33,621 nucleotides of DNA from Lachnospiraceae bacterium (GCA_015057615.1 SVEA01000055.1:1-33621), one strand, 5' to 3'; counted from the stretch's first letter, positions 19,764 to 27,435 are shown. Numbers and translations: made by a program. The notes: generated by a model not told the origin, from the sequence alone.

Positions 19764-20068
19764 TATGAGTGCCAAAAGCTGGTTTATAAAATTACTTCAT
19801 CAATTTGCACAATTTATGTATTGATAAGTAATTAGGAAACATATTTCATTCGCAACATATTGTTCTCAGAGTGCTGCATAAAACGCAGCGCAAAGCATTG
19901 CAAAAAATGTAATATTTGGGTTGAAGTACGTAATGGTACATAAGACCACAAAATACGTGATTTAAGTACCAACGACTTCAAACAGTTGCTCATTAAAGTA
20001 TTGCTTCCTATTACTTAAGTTTGTTCTCGATTTTGTGCAAATAGAAGAAGGCTTTTAACACTCAAATC
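19762..20068. repeat. Family B foldback element, full copy 1
   Basis: Left end GATATGAGTGCCAAAAGC and right end GGCTTTTAACACTCAAATC are imperfect inverted repeats. The arms continue inward: AATTTGCACAA on the left and TTGTGCAAAT on the right, then TAAGTAATTAGGAA and TTCCTATTACTTAA. The core has three hairpins: GCTGC / GCAGC, GCATT / AATGT, and TTGAAGT...GGTAC / GTACC...ACTTCAA with a long loop. There is no open reading frame for a transposase. The left end starts within the copA stop codon. Confidence 0.85.
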
Positions 20069-20156
20069 AAGAATTTGACGAAATAAATTGCTTGGGTGTT
20101 GGAAGCTCGTAACGGTTCCGCATCCAGCCATTAAAAATTAAAGGAGGATTTCTAAT

Positions 20157-20363
20157 ATGGAAAATACAATCATTCATGTAAACGGTATGTCATGCCAGCA
20201 TTGCGTAAAAGCTGTTACGAACGCCGTTGGTGCTTTAAACGGTGTCAGCGATGTTGAGGTGGATCTAAAGGCAAAGACGGCAACCGTAGGGTTTGACAAG
20301 GAGAAGATTACCTTGGATAAAATCAAAGCAGCAATTGAAGACCAGGGCTATAATGTGGTCTAA
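20157..20363 (+). CDS. copZ: Copper chaperone CopZ
   Basis: A 68-aa heavy-metal-associated domain protein that carries Cu(I) to CopA or CsoR in the cytoplasm. The metal motif is GMSCQHCVKAV with Cys13 and Cys16. The beta-alpha-beta-beta-alpha-beta pattern fits the whole length, which is the normal CopZ size. The Gln-His between the Cys pair is typical of CopZ rather than of the CopA domains. AAAGGAGG with good spacing precedes the ATG. It lies 393 bp after copA, with a complete repeat in between, and has a strong terminator. It may depend on read-through from the csoR promoter or on a promoter at the repeat edge; none was clear. Confidence 0.93.
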   Translation: MENTIIHVNGMSCQHCVKAVTNAVGALNGVSDVEVDLKAKTATVGFDKEKITLDKIKAAIEDQGYNVV

Positions 20364-20404
20364 AGCAGATAAGAGAAGCGTTATGTAGAAATAACGAGCA
20401 CCGT

Positions 20405-20457
20405 AAGGAGCTGATGCAAAGCCTAACAGAATTGGCGGAGCAGCAGCTCCTTTTTTT
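20405..20457 (+). terminator. Rho-independent terminator of copZ
   Basis: AAGGAGCTG pairs with CAGCTCCTT; the 3' arm runs into seven T. The loop of about 30 nt is unusually long but includes a further GC pairing option. Confidence 0.75.
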
Positions 20458-20538
20458 CTTAAGAAATTCTTTTGAAAATTCTCCAAATTATATTATTGAC
20501 ATATAATATTATATGGTATATAGTATTGTTGATTTCAT

Positions 20539-20853
20539 AATATTGATTTGAGTGTCAAAAACCGATTAATAAACCACTTTCGTCAATTTGCGCAATTTAT
20601 GTATTCACAAGTCGTAATATGAAGCCTGTTTTATTCGTAACACGTTGTTGCACAAAGCATTGCAAAAAACGCAATACTTGGATTGAAGTACATAATGGTA
20701 CATAAGACCACAAAATACATGGCCTAAGTGCCAACGATTTCAAACAGTTGCTCATTAAAATATGTTTTATATTACTAGTGCTTTTTCCTCGATTTGAGCA
20801 AATTGATGAAGACTATTTGTTAAGAAAGCTTTTGACTCTCAAATCAATATTAG
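20539..20853. repeat. Family B foldback element, full copy 2
   Basis: The ends are perfectly complementary over 15 bases (TAATATTGATTTGAG at 20539-20553 and CTCAAATCAATATTA at the right), longer than in other copies. Core hairpins match copy 1, including the long-loop form with AAGACCACAAAATAC. It sits between the copZ terminator and padR in the same orientation as copy 1, only 470 bp away. The padR frame runs upstream into it but has no start signal there. Confidence 0.85.
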
Positions 20854-20885
20854 TTATAGAATGTGACCGGAAGGGAGTTGATGAT

Positions 20886-21203
20886 ATGGTATTTAATACC
20901 GGTTCGGCCCTGCTCGATGCAATTGTTCTTGCCGTGGTTTCCATGGATTCAGAAGGAACCTATGGATATAAGATAACGCAGGATGTACGGCAGGCAATTG
21001 AAATTTCAGAATCAACTTTGTATCCCGTTCTACGAAGATTACAGAAGGATGACTGCCTGGAAGTCTATGATATGGAATTTGGAGGAAGAAACCGAAGATA
21101 CTATAAGATCACGGACAAAGGCAGAGTACAGCTTAAGTTCTACAAAGATGAATGGGAAAGTTATTCTGGGAAGATTAATTATTTATTTGGAGGGGTGAGT
21201 TGA
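20886..21203 (+). CDS. PadR-family transcriptional regulator
   Basis: A 105-aa winged-helix regulator of the PadR-s1 type. The fold is readable in GTYGYKITQDVRQAIEISES, then TLYPVLRRLQKDDCLEVYDME and GGRNRRYYKITDKG, the last being the wing. The ATG at 20886 has GGAAGGGAG upstream; the frame continues 46 codons further into a repeat, with no ribosome binding site there. Its TGA overlaps the ATG of the next gene, so the two are translationally coupled. PadR genes paired with HAAS/DUF1700 genes are a common Firmicutes arrangement in which PadR represses its own operon. The inducing signal is unknown. Confidence 0.92.
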   Translation: MVFNTGSALLDAIVLAVVSMDSEGTYGYKITQDVRQAIEISESTLYPVLRRLQKDDCLEVYDMEFGGRNRRYYKITDKGRVQLKFYKDEWESYSGKINYLFGGVS

Positions 21204-22198
21204 TGTCAAAGATAGATTTTATGAAAGAGCTTGAAAGCCTACTATCGGATATCCCCAGTGATGAAAAAGAGGAAGCGCTCCAGTATTATGCGGATTATTT
21301 TGAGGATGCCGGAGAGGAGAATGAGGAAGCAATCATAGGGGAATTAGGTTCACCGGCAAGAGTAGCCTCCATTATAAAAGCGGAGCTTGGCGGCAATTCC
21401 TCTGAGTGTAATAGGGGGGTTTTTACGGAGAAAGGATACCAGGATACAATTCTTCCAGACGAGAAGTATGAAATCGTTGGTTCCGAAAGGCAGGAAGAAG
21501 ACGAGGCTCCTGCCGGGAAAGCAAGGATGAAGCCGGAAGAAAGCACCTCTCTGGAGGTATCTAAAATTTCAAATGATCAAGCGAAAAATCAGGATGGAGC
21601 CAGATACCGTAATCCGCAGGGAGAGCACCAGGCGAACGACGGATACCGTAATTCACAGGGAGATTACCGGGCGAACAATGGATACAGCAGGTCGCAAGGC
21701 GGGCAACAGGCGAACGACGGATACCATAATTCACAGAGTGGACAACGGGCGAACAATGGATATAATGGGTCGCAAAGCGGGCAACAGGCAGATGACGGAT
21801 ACCGCAGGCAGCAGGAAAGCTATAAGAAGAATACGAATATTGGCTTAATTATTCTGCTCTGTATTCTGGCAATTCCGGTTGGGCTTCCTGTACTGGCTAC
21901 TATCTTTGGCATCACAGTTGCTTTACTTGCCACTATATTCGCTCTATTCATTGGTTTCGGTGCTGCGGGTCTTGCCTTGATGGGAGTCGGCGTCGCACTT
22001 GTAATCGCCGGTATTATAAAACTCGGGATTCCGTTTATCGGATTTGTGCTGTGCGGAGTTGGTTTGCTTAGTCTCGGATTAGGAATGCTGCTTGTAATGT
22101 TAACCGGTTTTATCGGGAAAACAGTATTTCCGGCGATCGTAAGGGGCATTGTGAATATCTGCAGGCTGCCATTTAAGAACAGGAGCGTGACGGCATGA
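21203..22198 (+). CDS. HAAS-domain (DUF1700) membrane protein with 13-residue repeats
   Basis: Probable partner of the upstream PadR. The N-terminal HAAS domain (about 3-63: MKELESLLSDIPSDEKEEAL, then YYADYFEDAGEENEEAIIGELG) is the form usually found next to PadR regulators. A charged linker follows. Residues about 135-205 consist of five and a half tandem 13-residue units built on YRNSQG..RANDG. The C-terminal third holds three to four hydrophobic helices rich in Gly, Ile and Leu, then a basic tail. The 331-aa length is greater than simple HAAS proteins because of the repeats. AGGGG precedes the ATG, which overlaps the padR stop. The next gene starts inside this gene's stop codon (ATGA). Confidence 0.88.
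   Translation: MSKIDFMKELESLLSDIPSDEKEEALQYYADYFEDAGEENEEAIIGELGSPARVASIIKAELGGNSSECNRGVFTEKGYQDTILPDEKYEIVGSERQEEDEAPAGKARMKPEESTSLEVSKISNDQAKNQDGARYRNPQGEHQANDGYRNSQGDYRANNGYSRSQGGQQANDGYHNSQSGQRANNGYNGSQSGQQADDGYRRQQESYKKNTNIGLIILLCILAIPVGLPVLATIFGITVALLATIFALFIGFGAAGLALMGVGVALVIAGIIKLGIPFIGFVLCGVGLLSLGLGMLLVMLTGFIGKTVFPAIVRGIVNICRLPFKNRSVTA
21605..21799 (+). repeat. 39-bp in-frame tandem repeat
   Basis: Five units of 39 bp start at 21605, 21644, 21683, 21722 and 21761, and a partial sixth follows at 21800. They encode 13-residue Gln/Asn/Gly/Tyr-rich repeats. Alternate units are most alike (QANDG versus RANNG), which suggests growth by duplicating a 78-bp pair. Copy number may vary among strains. 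Confidence 0.85.
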
Positions 22199-23043
22199 AA
22201 ACATTTTCAAGAATTTGGTTAGGAATTGGATTATTTGCGATTGTATTCGGATTGGGTTTTCTGGCTTTAGCAGCAACAAGAACGGATGTCAGAAGGAATT
22301 TTCCCGTCTATACCATTGATAAGACCTACGAGGATGTCGAAAAACTGAATATTGAAATTGCCTATGGAACGGTGGAGATCGTGGAAGGAGACCAATTTCA
22401 AATACGCGGGGAAAATCTCGTAGATGAGAAGTTTGAGACTAACGTGGAGAATGGGACTTGGTATATAAAGGATCACCGTAAGAATAAATTACCTCTCTTT
22501 GATCATGATCTGCCGCTGAACGGGATTTCATGGAGTAAGGATAATTCACCAAGGATCACCATCACGCTTCCCAAGGATTTTGTAGCGGATAATATTACCC
22601 TGAAGGTTCATGCAGGTGAAGTCAGAGCGAATACGGTACGGGCAAAGAGGGGTGCATTTTCAGTGGGTGCAGGGACTTTAAAGGTGGATCGGCTTCAGAT
22701 TTTAGAGGATTCTAAGTATCAAGTTGGTGTTGGAGAAATCATCGTGGAGCAGATTGCAGCCGGGAATGTTCAGATCGTTTGCGGAGTCGGTGAGGTTCAA
22801 ATCGATGGTACGATTACCGGTGAGAGTGAGATCCAATGCAATATAGGAAGTGTGGCACTTAATTTGCAGGGAAAACGGGAAGACTATTCCTACCTCATTG
22901 ACAGCAGCATCGGAGATATAACGATCGGTAATGAGAGTGTAGGCGGCTTCGGCAAGAATAAAAGAATTGATAATAATTCGGAAAATATTTTGGATATTCA
23001 ATGTAATATTGGCGAGGTTACTATTGATTTTACGGAATATTAA
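22195..23043 (+). CDS. DUF4097-family surface/adhesin-like protein
   Basis: A 282-aa protein with one N-terminal transmembrane helix (about 6-27, IWLGIGLFAIVFGLGFLAL). A long beta-helix-like region of the DUF4097 type follows, shown by repeated turns such as VGAGTLKVDRL, VGVGEIIVEQI, CGVGEVQIDGT, CNIGSVALNL, SSIGDITIGN and CNIGEVTIDF. It is likely displayed outside or anchored at the membrane. The start codon overlaps the stop of the HAAS gene (ATGA), with AGGAG upstream. Genes of this family commonly follow padR-HAAS genes. Biochemical function is not known. Confidence 0.9.
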   Translation: MKTFSRIWLGIGLFAIVFGLGFLALAATRTDVRRNFPVYTIDKTYEDVEKLNIEIAYGTVEIVEGDQFQIRGENLVDEKFETNVENGTWYIKDHRKNKLPLFDHDLPLNGISWSKDNSPRITITLPKDFVADNITLKVHAGEVRANTVRAKRGAFSVGAGTLKVDRLQILEDSKYQVGVGEIIVEQIAAGNVQIVCGVGEVQIDGTITGESEIQCNIGSVALNLQGKREDYSYLIDSSIGDITIGNESVGGFGKNKRIDNNSENILDIQCNIGEVTIDFTEY

Positions 23044-23082
23044 GGTAAGATTAAATTAGGATTATAGGAAAGGAGAATTTAT

Positions 23083-23268
23083 ATGGAACAGAAAAAATTA
23101 TATCGATCCTCAAAGGACAAGATGCTTTGCGGAGTGTGCGGAGGAATTGCAGAATATATCAACCTGGATCCAACGATTGTCCGCCTGCTGTGGGTTGTTA
23201 TCAGCCTTGCAGGAGGATTTGGCGTACTGCTATATATTATTGCAGCAATTATTATGCCGATTCATTAA
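23083..23268 (+). CDS. PspC-domain membrane protein
   Basis: A 61-aa protein made of a single PspC domain: KLYRSSKDKMLCGVCGGIAE, YINLDPTIVRLLWVV, then a hydrophobic helix ending IMPIH. In enterobacteria PspC senses membrane stress. Short stand-alone PspC proteins in Firmicutes are usually near PadR/HAAS or LiaFSR-type genes. It is the last gene of the four-gene operon, 39 bp after the DUF4097 gene, with AAAGGAG before the ATG. A GC-rich terminator-like hairpin follows about 100 bp downstream. Confidence 0.93.
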   Translation: MEQKKLYRSSKDKMLCGVCGGIAEYINLDPTIVRLLWVVISLAGGFGVLLYIIAAIIMPIH

Positions 23269-23371
23269 TCCGTTTCATGGATAATGTTTCGCTAATTAAA
23301 GATGCAATCGCTAGGAAATACTACGGGTTTGATATTGGGATGCAAGAACACATAAGCTTTTTCAGAAAGAA

Positions 23372-23433
23372 AAGCAAGCCAAAAAACGGCCCCGCCTCGA
23401 CGGGGGCGCGGGGTAGTTTTTGGCTTGCTTTCT
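23372..23433 (+). terminator. GC-rich long terminator after pspC
   Basis: A symmetrical structure: GCAAGCCAAAAA faces TTTTTGGCTTGC. Inside, CCCCGCC faces GGGGGCGCGGGG around a tiny TCGA loop. The inner hairpin followed by TAGTTTTT forms a standard terminator, and the outer arms make the whole palindromic and probably bidirectional, suited to the convergent cheY side. The almost pure G/C core stands out against the AT-rich surroundings. Confidence 0.75.
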
Positions 23434-23451
23434 ATTTGCGCTCACCTGCTT

Positions 23452-23745
23452 GATATGAGTGTTAAAAGCCGATTTATAAAACTAACTTCATCAATTTCAC
23501 AATTTATGCATTGATAAGTAATAGGAAACATATTTCATTCGCAACACATTGTTTCCAAAGTGCTGCATAAAACGCAGTGCCAAGCATTGCAAAAAATGCA
23601 ATACTTGATTGAAGTACGTAATGGTACGTACCAACGACTTCAAACAGTTGCGCATTAAAATATTGTTTCCAATTACTTAAGTTTTACCTTGCTTTGTAAA
23701 AATTGATGAAGACGATTTGTTAAGAAGGCTTTTAACACTCATATC
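23452..23745. repeat. Family B foldback element, full copy 3 (short-loop form)
   Basis: Left end GATATGAGTGTTAAAAGCC and right end GGCTTTTAACACTCATATC are perfect inverted repeats of 19 bases. Arms and core match copy 1, but the tip of the third hairpin is deleted: GTAATGGTAC runs straight into GTACCAACG. It lies between the pspC terminator and the 3' end of cheY. Confidence 0.85.
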
Positions 23746-23750
23746 CTACT

Positions 23751-24107
23751 TTATAAAACTTTTTTTAGAATAGTAATGATTTGAGCCGCTTCGAAAGGTT
23801 TCGCAAGAAATTCAGCAGCTCCATATTTGATTGCATCTACCATTTTTGTCTTTTGGCCTGCAGCGGTTACCATAATGATCTTAGCACTGTTATCGTATTC
23901 CATGATAAGCTTTAGAGCCTCCAGACCATCCATTACCGGCATCGTAATATCCATGGTTGTTATGTCCGGATGGAGTTCCTGGAATTGTTCTATGCCATCC
24001 TTACCATTCACGGCTTCTCCAACAACTTCATGTCCTTCTTCCTCTAATATGCCTCTAAGAATTTTACGCGAAGTCTTTGAATCATCCACTATCAGAATTC
24101 TTGCCAT
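23751..24107 (-). CDS. cheY: CheY-like single-domain response regulator
   Basis: A 118-aa receiver domain without an output domain. Key residues: acidic pocket Asp8/Asp9 (ILIVDDSKTSR), phosphoacceptor Asp53 (TMDITMPVMDG), Thr81 (VTAAGQ) and Lys103 (LAKPFEA). This is the CheY/CheY-II pattern of Firmicutes, which controls the flagellar motor or another process. GGAGGAATAGG precedes the ATG. It lies 15 bp after the CheX-domain gene on the same strand, so the two should be co-transcribed, and CheX may dephosphorylate it. A family B repeat begins 5 bp beyond the stop codon. Confidence 0.9.
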   Translation of the reverse strand: MARILIVDDSKTSRKILRGILEEEGHEVVGEAVNGKDGIEQFQELHPDITTMDITMPVMDGLEALKLIMEYDNSAKIIMVTAAGQKTKMVDAIKYGAAEFLAKPFEAAQIITILKKVL

Positions 24108-24122
24108 ATCCTATTCCTCCCC

Positions 24123-25010
24123 CTAATCGATTTTAACTAAACTATTCATTGCAACAATAAGTTCCACTTTAGCGCCATCCATTAACATCGGAATGATAAT
24201 GACTTCTCCGTTCGTTATAATCTTTTTATTCCGTTCAAAAAGTGGCGGAGTCATATCCATATGAATATCTTCCTCGCTAAGCTTGGAAGCAAATAATCCA
24301 TTATTGCAATTGATAAACTCACAGACGGAATCAAAGGCATCCTCATCCATCCGGTCAAATTTCTCTTTTGCAAATGGCTCTGCGATATGTAATAATTCAT
24401 CTTTCCCGGAAGCGAAGCCTGCGAAAATCTGATGCTCCCCATTCATATGCTGGTAAGCCAGGTTACCGAAGGCATAGTTGCTTTTCTTATAGGATTTTTG
24501 AAGTACAACTTCACTATTAATAAAGCGTACCAGATTCCGGATCGCCAGGCTGATGTAATCGCAGAGGAAGGGATTGTCTGCTTCCACAAACAGCGGAATA
24601 ATACGATCAATATCACCGGATTTTAAGGCATCAATCTCGTAGTCAGTAAAACCGTACTCGTTTTTGTACTCCTCCAGATAGCTTTCGATTTCCTCTATGG
24701 TAAGTACCTTGTTTTCTGTTATCGCCTGAACGAATTTACTATACGGATTGCCCTGCATATTAAGCAGATAAGCAACCTCCTCCGATAGAAGATAACCCTT
24801 TTCAATTGCCACATCACCAAATCGGAGATCCATTTTCTTCTGAAGTTCATTCACTTCATCTGCCTGCTTGGCTGTTAATAACTTTTCTGCTACAGCAATT
24901 ACCCCCAATTTTGCTGGGCTGGATTTTTGATGTGCAATTATTTCATTAAATTCTGCTTGAGAAATCCTATTCTTTTCTAACAAATAACGCCCAAAATACT
25001 GCCCGAACAT
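24123..25010 (-). CDS. CheX-domain protein with N-terminal MshEN-like repeats
   Basis: A 295-aa protein with two parts. The C-terminal part (about 145-295) resembles the CheX/CheC-type phosphatase fold; Glu231 and Asn234 in CEFINCNNG match the ExxN catalytic motif, so it probably dephosphorylates the CheY encoded next. The N-terminal part has three similar segments at 5-28, 34-57 and 63-86, spaced exactly 29 residues apart. Each starts with (L/F)G and ends in Gln, like the 24-residue c-di-GMP-binding MshEN motif with its five-residue spacer. The third fits best (RFGDVAIEKGYLLSEEV). Residues 87-145 form a charged helical linker. The start at 25010 has AAAGGAG. Chemotaxis control linked to c-di-GMP is inferred. 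Confidence 0.8.
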   Translation of the reverse strand: MFGQYFGRYLLEKNRISQAEFNEIIAHQKSSPAKLGVIAVAEKLLTAKQADEVNELQKKMDLRFGDVAIEKGYLLSEEVAYLLNMQGNPYSKFVQAITENKVLTIEEIESYLEEYKNEYGFTDYEIDALKSGDIDRIIPLFVEADNPFLCDYISLAIRNLVRFINSEVVLQKSYKKSNYAFGNLAYQHMNGEHQIFAGFASGKDELLHIAEPFAKEKFDRMDEDAFDSVCEFINCNNGLFASKLSEEDIHMDMTPPLFERNKKIITNGEVIIIPMLMDGAKVELIVAMNSLVKID

Positions 25011-25370
25011 GTTATTTCTCCTTTCATCGATCAAGATTGCAACCCCAATGCAACTTAATTCAATTTTCTTTAAATAAAACCCTATACCTCTAATATACAA
25101 CATAATTCATAAAAAATATAGCCATTATTTTAAAAATAATGATAATATTGTTATAAAACACAAATAATGGTACGACTATCTGATTATATTTCTGCTTTTC
25201 TCTATGTTTTTATCCGAACTATGCATGATTGTGTAAAAAATGTGCTATGTTAATAAAACAAAGTTTGTCTTTTTTGAAGAAGGTATTCGCTGCCGAATTG
25301 TATATATATAAGGTTCGATTCTGATCCAAATCTTGAAATGACTTATAACATTTCTATCCTCGTGTATAAT
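25011..25370. other. AT-rich intergenic region between cheX and argS
   Basis: No gene is supported. It contains a near-perfect AT palindrome at 25123-25141 (CATTATTTT / AAAATAATG), which may lie in the cheX promoter region. The third copy of the 16-bp motif (ATGACTTATAACATTT) is at 25338-25353, and a TATAAT is at 25365-25370 without a convincing -35 box. No T-box features were found for argS. Confidence 0.5.
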
Positions 25371-25510
25371 TAGTAGCAAAGAGTTTGCCTTGGCAAACTC
25401 TCACGCCGAGCGTGTTCTGCCATGGGCAGATAAATACCTTACACACGAGTGCGCATCCTTAGCGGAGCGTTTTTTGTCGTATAGGACGCAATTTCCTATA
25501 CGACAAAAAA
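25371..25510. repeat. Family A modular palindromic element, inverted copy
   Basis: In the opposite orientation to the 16046 copy: TAGTAGCAAAGAGTTTGCC with GGCAAACTC, then TCTGCC / GGGCAGA, then TTAGCGGAGCG and TCGTATAGGA / TCCTATACGAC with A-runs. The middle module is intermediate in length. It forms the 5' flank of argS and would lie in the argS leader if transcription starts at the TATAAT just upstream. Confidence 0.8.
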
Positions 25511-25586
25511 TATTTTTAGGCTAATGACAATTAAGATCATCTATGATAAAGTATTGTTTAAGTTAGGAAGAGAACTGGAGGTCAAA

Positions 25587-27356
25587 ATGAAAACAATAAT
25601 TGATTTAATAGCAGAAGAAGTGAAACAAGCCTTTGTTCAGAGTGGCTTTGATGACAAATACGGGACGGTCACAATATCAAACCGGCCGGATTTGTGCCAG
25701 TATCAGTGCAATGGCGCATTGGCAGCGGCAAAGCAGTATCGGACAGCACCAATGACGATTGCACAGCCAGTTGTAGAGCTTCTTGAAAAAAATAATATAT
25801 TTTCGGAGATTACGGCGATCACGCCCGGCTTTATTAATATTACCGTAAGCAAGGATTTCCTGGCAGGTTATATGAATCAAATGAGAAAGGAAGAGAATTT
25901 TGGCTGCGAGAAGGAGCCAAATCCAAGAACTATTATTATCGATTACGGCGGGCCCAACATTGCTAAGCCACTTCATGTCGGTCATATGCGTTCTGCGATC
26001 ATCGGCGAGAGCATCAAGAGGATTCTTACCTTTATGGGAAATAAGGTAATCGGGGATGCCCATCTGGGAGACTGGGGTACCCAAATGGGGCTGGTAATTG
26101 CCGGGTTACGTCAGAGAAAACCGGATCTGGTATATTTTGATGACAGCTACGAAGGGGAATATCCCGCAGAAGCTCCTTTCACCATAACGGAATTGGAGGA
26201 AATCTATCCGGCTGCCAGTGAATATTCAAAGAACAACCCGGAATTCAGAGAAGAGGCAAAGCATATTACCTACCTCCTCCAGAATGGGCACAGAGGATAT
26301 CGTGCGATCTGGAATCATATCCTTGAGGTTTCAATCACAGACTTAAAGAAAGTATATCAAAGGCTGAATGTAACCTTTGATCTATGGAAAAAGGAAAGTG
26401 ACGCACAACCTTATATACCCGATATGGTTCAGTACTTTAAAGATAATAATTATGCAAGAATCAGCGAGGGCGCTCTTGTTGTGGATGTTAAGGAAGAGAC
26501 GGACACAAAAGAGATTCCTCCCTGCATGATTTTAAAATCGGATGGTGCAACTCTTTACAACACGACGGATCTCGCTACAATCGTGGAGCGTATGAAATTA
26601 TTTGCACCGGATCGAATGATCTATATTACGGATAAACGGCAGGAGCTTTATTTTGAAACCATCTTTCGCTGCGCCAGAAAGACAAAACTGGTGAAGGAGG
26701 ATACCGAGCTTAACTTTATTGGTTTTGGTACCATGAACGGGAAGGACGGGAAGCCTTTTAAGACTAGAGAGGGCGGCGTGATGCGTCTGGAGCATCTTAT
26801 TAAGAGCGTGACGGATGAGGTGTATCGTAAGATTCTGGAAAACCGTAGTATGGAAGAGCAGGAAGCGAAAGAGGTTGCGGAAAAAGTCGGCGTTGCCGCT
26901 TTAAAATATGGAGACCTCTCCAATCAGGTGTCCAAGGATTATGTCTTTGATGTTGAGCGTTTTACTTCCTTTGAAGGAAATACCGGACCATATATCCTTT
27001 ACACCATTGTTCGTATTAAATCCATTCTTTCTAAATATGAGGAAATGGGAAGGAAGCTTTCGAAGAATGCGGTTATTCTGCCCGCCTCTTCCGATTATGA
27101 GCAGGCGTTAATGCTGGAGCTGGCGAAGTTTAGTGAAGTGATGGATTTCGCATATCAGGAGACGGCTCCAAACCGCATTTGCCAATACCTCTTTGATCTG
27201 GCGGATGCATTTAACAGCTTCTATCATGAAACAAAGATTATTGCGGAGGAAGATGAGAAGCAGCAATCCTCCTGGATTATTTTAATTACTTTGGTTCTGG
27301 ATATCCTTCTTACCTGTACGAATTTAATTGGTATTGAAGCGCCGGAGCGTATGTAA
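25587..27356 (+). CDS. argS: Arginyl-tRNA synthetase
   Basis: Charges tRNA-Arg with arginine using ATP; a class I synthetase. From this start it is 589 aa. An N-terminal Add-1 domain recognising the tRNA D-loop (about 1-100) is followed by the HIGH-type motif HVGH (130-133, in NIAKPLHVGHMRS). The catalytic Rossmann domain includes YNTTDLATIVERM. The helical anticodon-binding DALR domain closes the protein, with QYLFDLADAFNSFYHETKI near the end. The ATG at 25587 has GGAGG at correct spacing; the upstream frame to 25524 adds 21 residues over a region with no site. Its leader contains a family A repeat. A hairpin lies downstream. Confidence 0.95.
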   Translation: MKTIIDLIAEEVKQAFVQSGFDDKYGTVTISNRPDLCQYQCNGALAAAKQYRTAPMTIAQPVVELLEKNNIFSEITAITPGFINITVSKDFLAGYMNQMRKEENFGCEKEPNPRTIIIDYGGPNIAKPLHVGHMRSAIIGESIKRILTFMGNKVIGDAHLGDWGTQMGLVIAGLRQRKPDLVYFDDSYEGEYPAEAPFTITELEEIYPAASEYSKNNPEFREEAKHITYLLQNGHRGYRAIWNHILEVSITDLKKVYQRLNVTFDLWKKESDAQPYIPDMVQYFKDNNYARISEGALVVDVKEETDTKEIPPCMILKSDGATLYNTTDLATIVERMKLFAPDRMIYITDKRQELYFETIFRCARKTKLVKEDTELNFIGFGTMNGKDGKPFKTREGGVMRLEHLIKSVTDEVYRKILENRSMEEQEAKEVAEKVGVAALKYGDLSNQVSKDYVFDVERFTSFEGNTGPYILYTIVRIKSILSKYEEMGRKLSKNAVILPASSDYEQALMLELAKFSEVMDFAYQETAPNRICQYLFDLADAFNSFYHETKIIAEEDEKQQSSWIILITLVLDILLTCTNLIGIEAPERM

Positions 27357-27374
27357 TCAAATAATGTATTACTT

Positions 27375-27407
27375 ATGAGAGTGTGGGGGGAAAACCGGCA
27401 CTCTCAT
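27375..27407 (+). terminator. Hairpin after argS
   Basis: ATGAGAGTG pairs perfectly with CACTCTCAT (9 bp), with extra GG/CC pairing inside. It is followed by TCC instead of a T-run, so terminator function is uncertain. Confidence 0.5.
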
Positions 27408-27435
27408 TCCAAATACGAAACTCTCTAGCTAAGTT

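Noticed and set aside
20748-20885. N-terminal extension of the PadR protein
   Set aside because: It is translated from the family B repeat and has no initiation site; the ATG at 20886 has a good one.
21605-21799. CRISPR-like array
   Set aside because: The 39-bp units are contiguous without spacers and in frame within a gene, so they are a coding tandem repeat.
25524-25586. N-terminal extension of ArgS
   Set aside because: The extra residues precede a good GGAGG site and are not part of the family N-terminus.
25371-25586. T-box leader for argS
   Set aside because: No T-box GGTGG-like bulge or specifier hairpin was found; the structure is the family A repeat.
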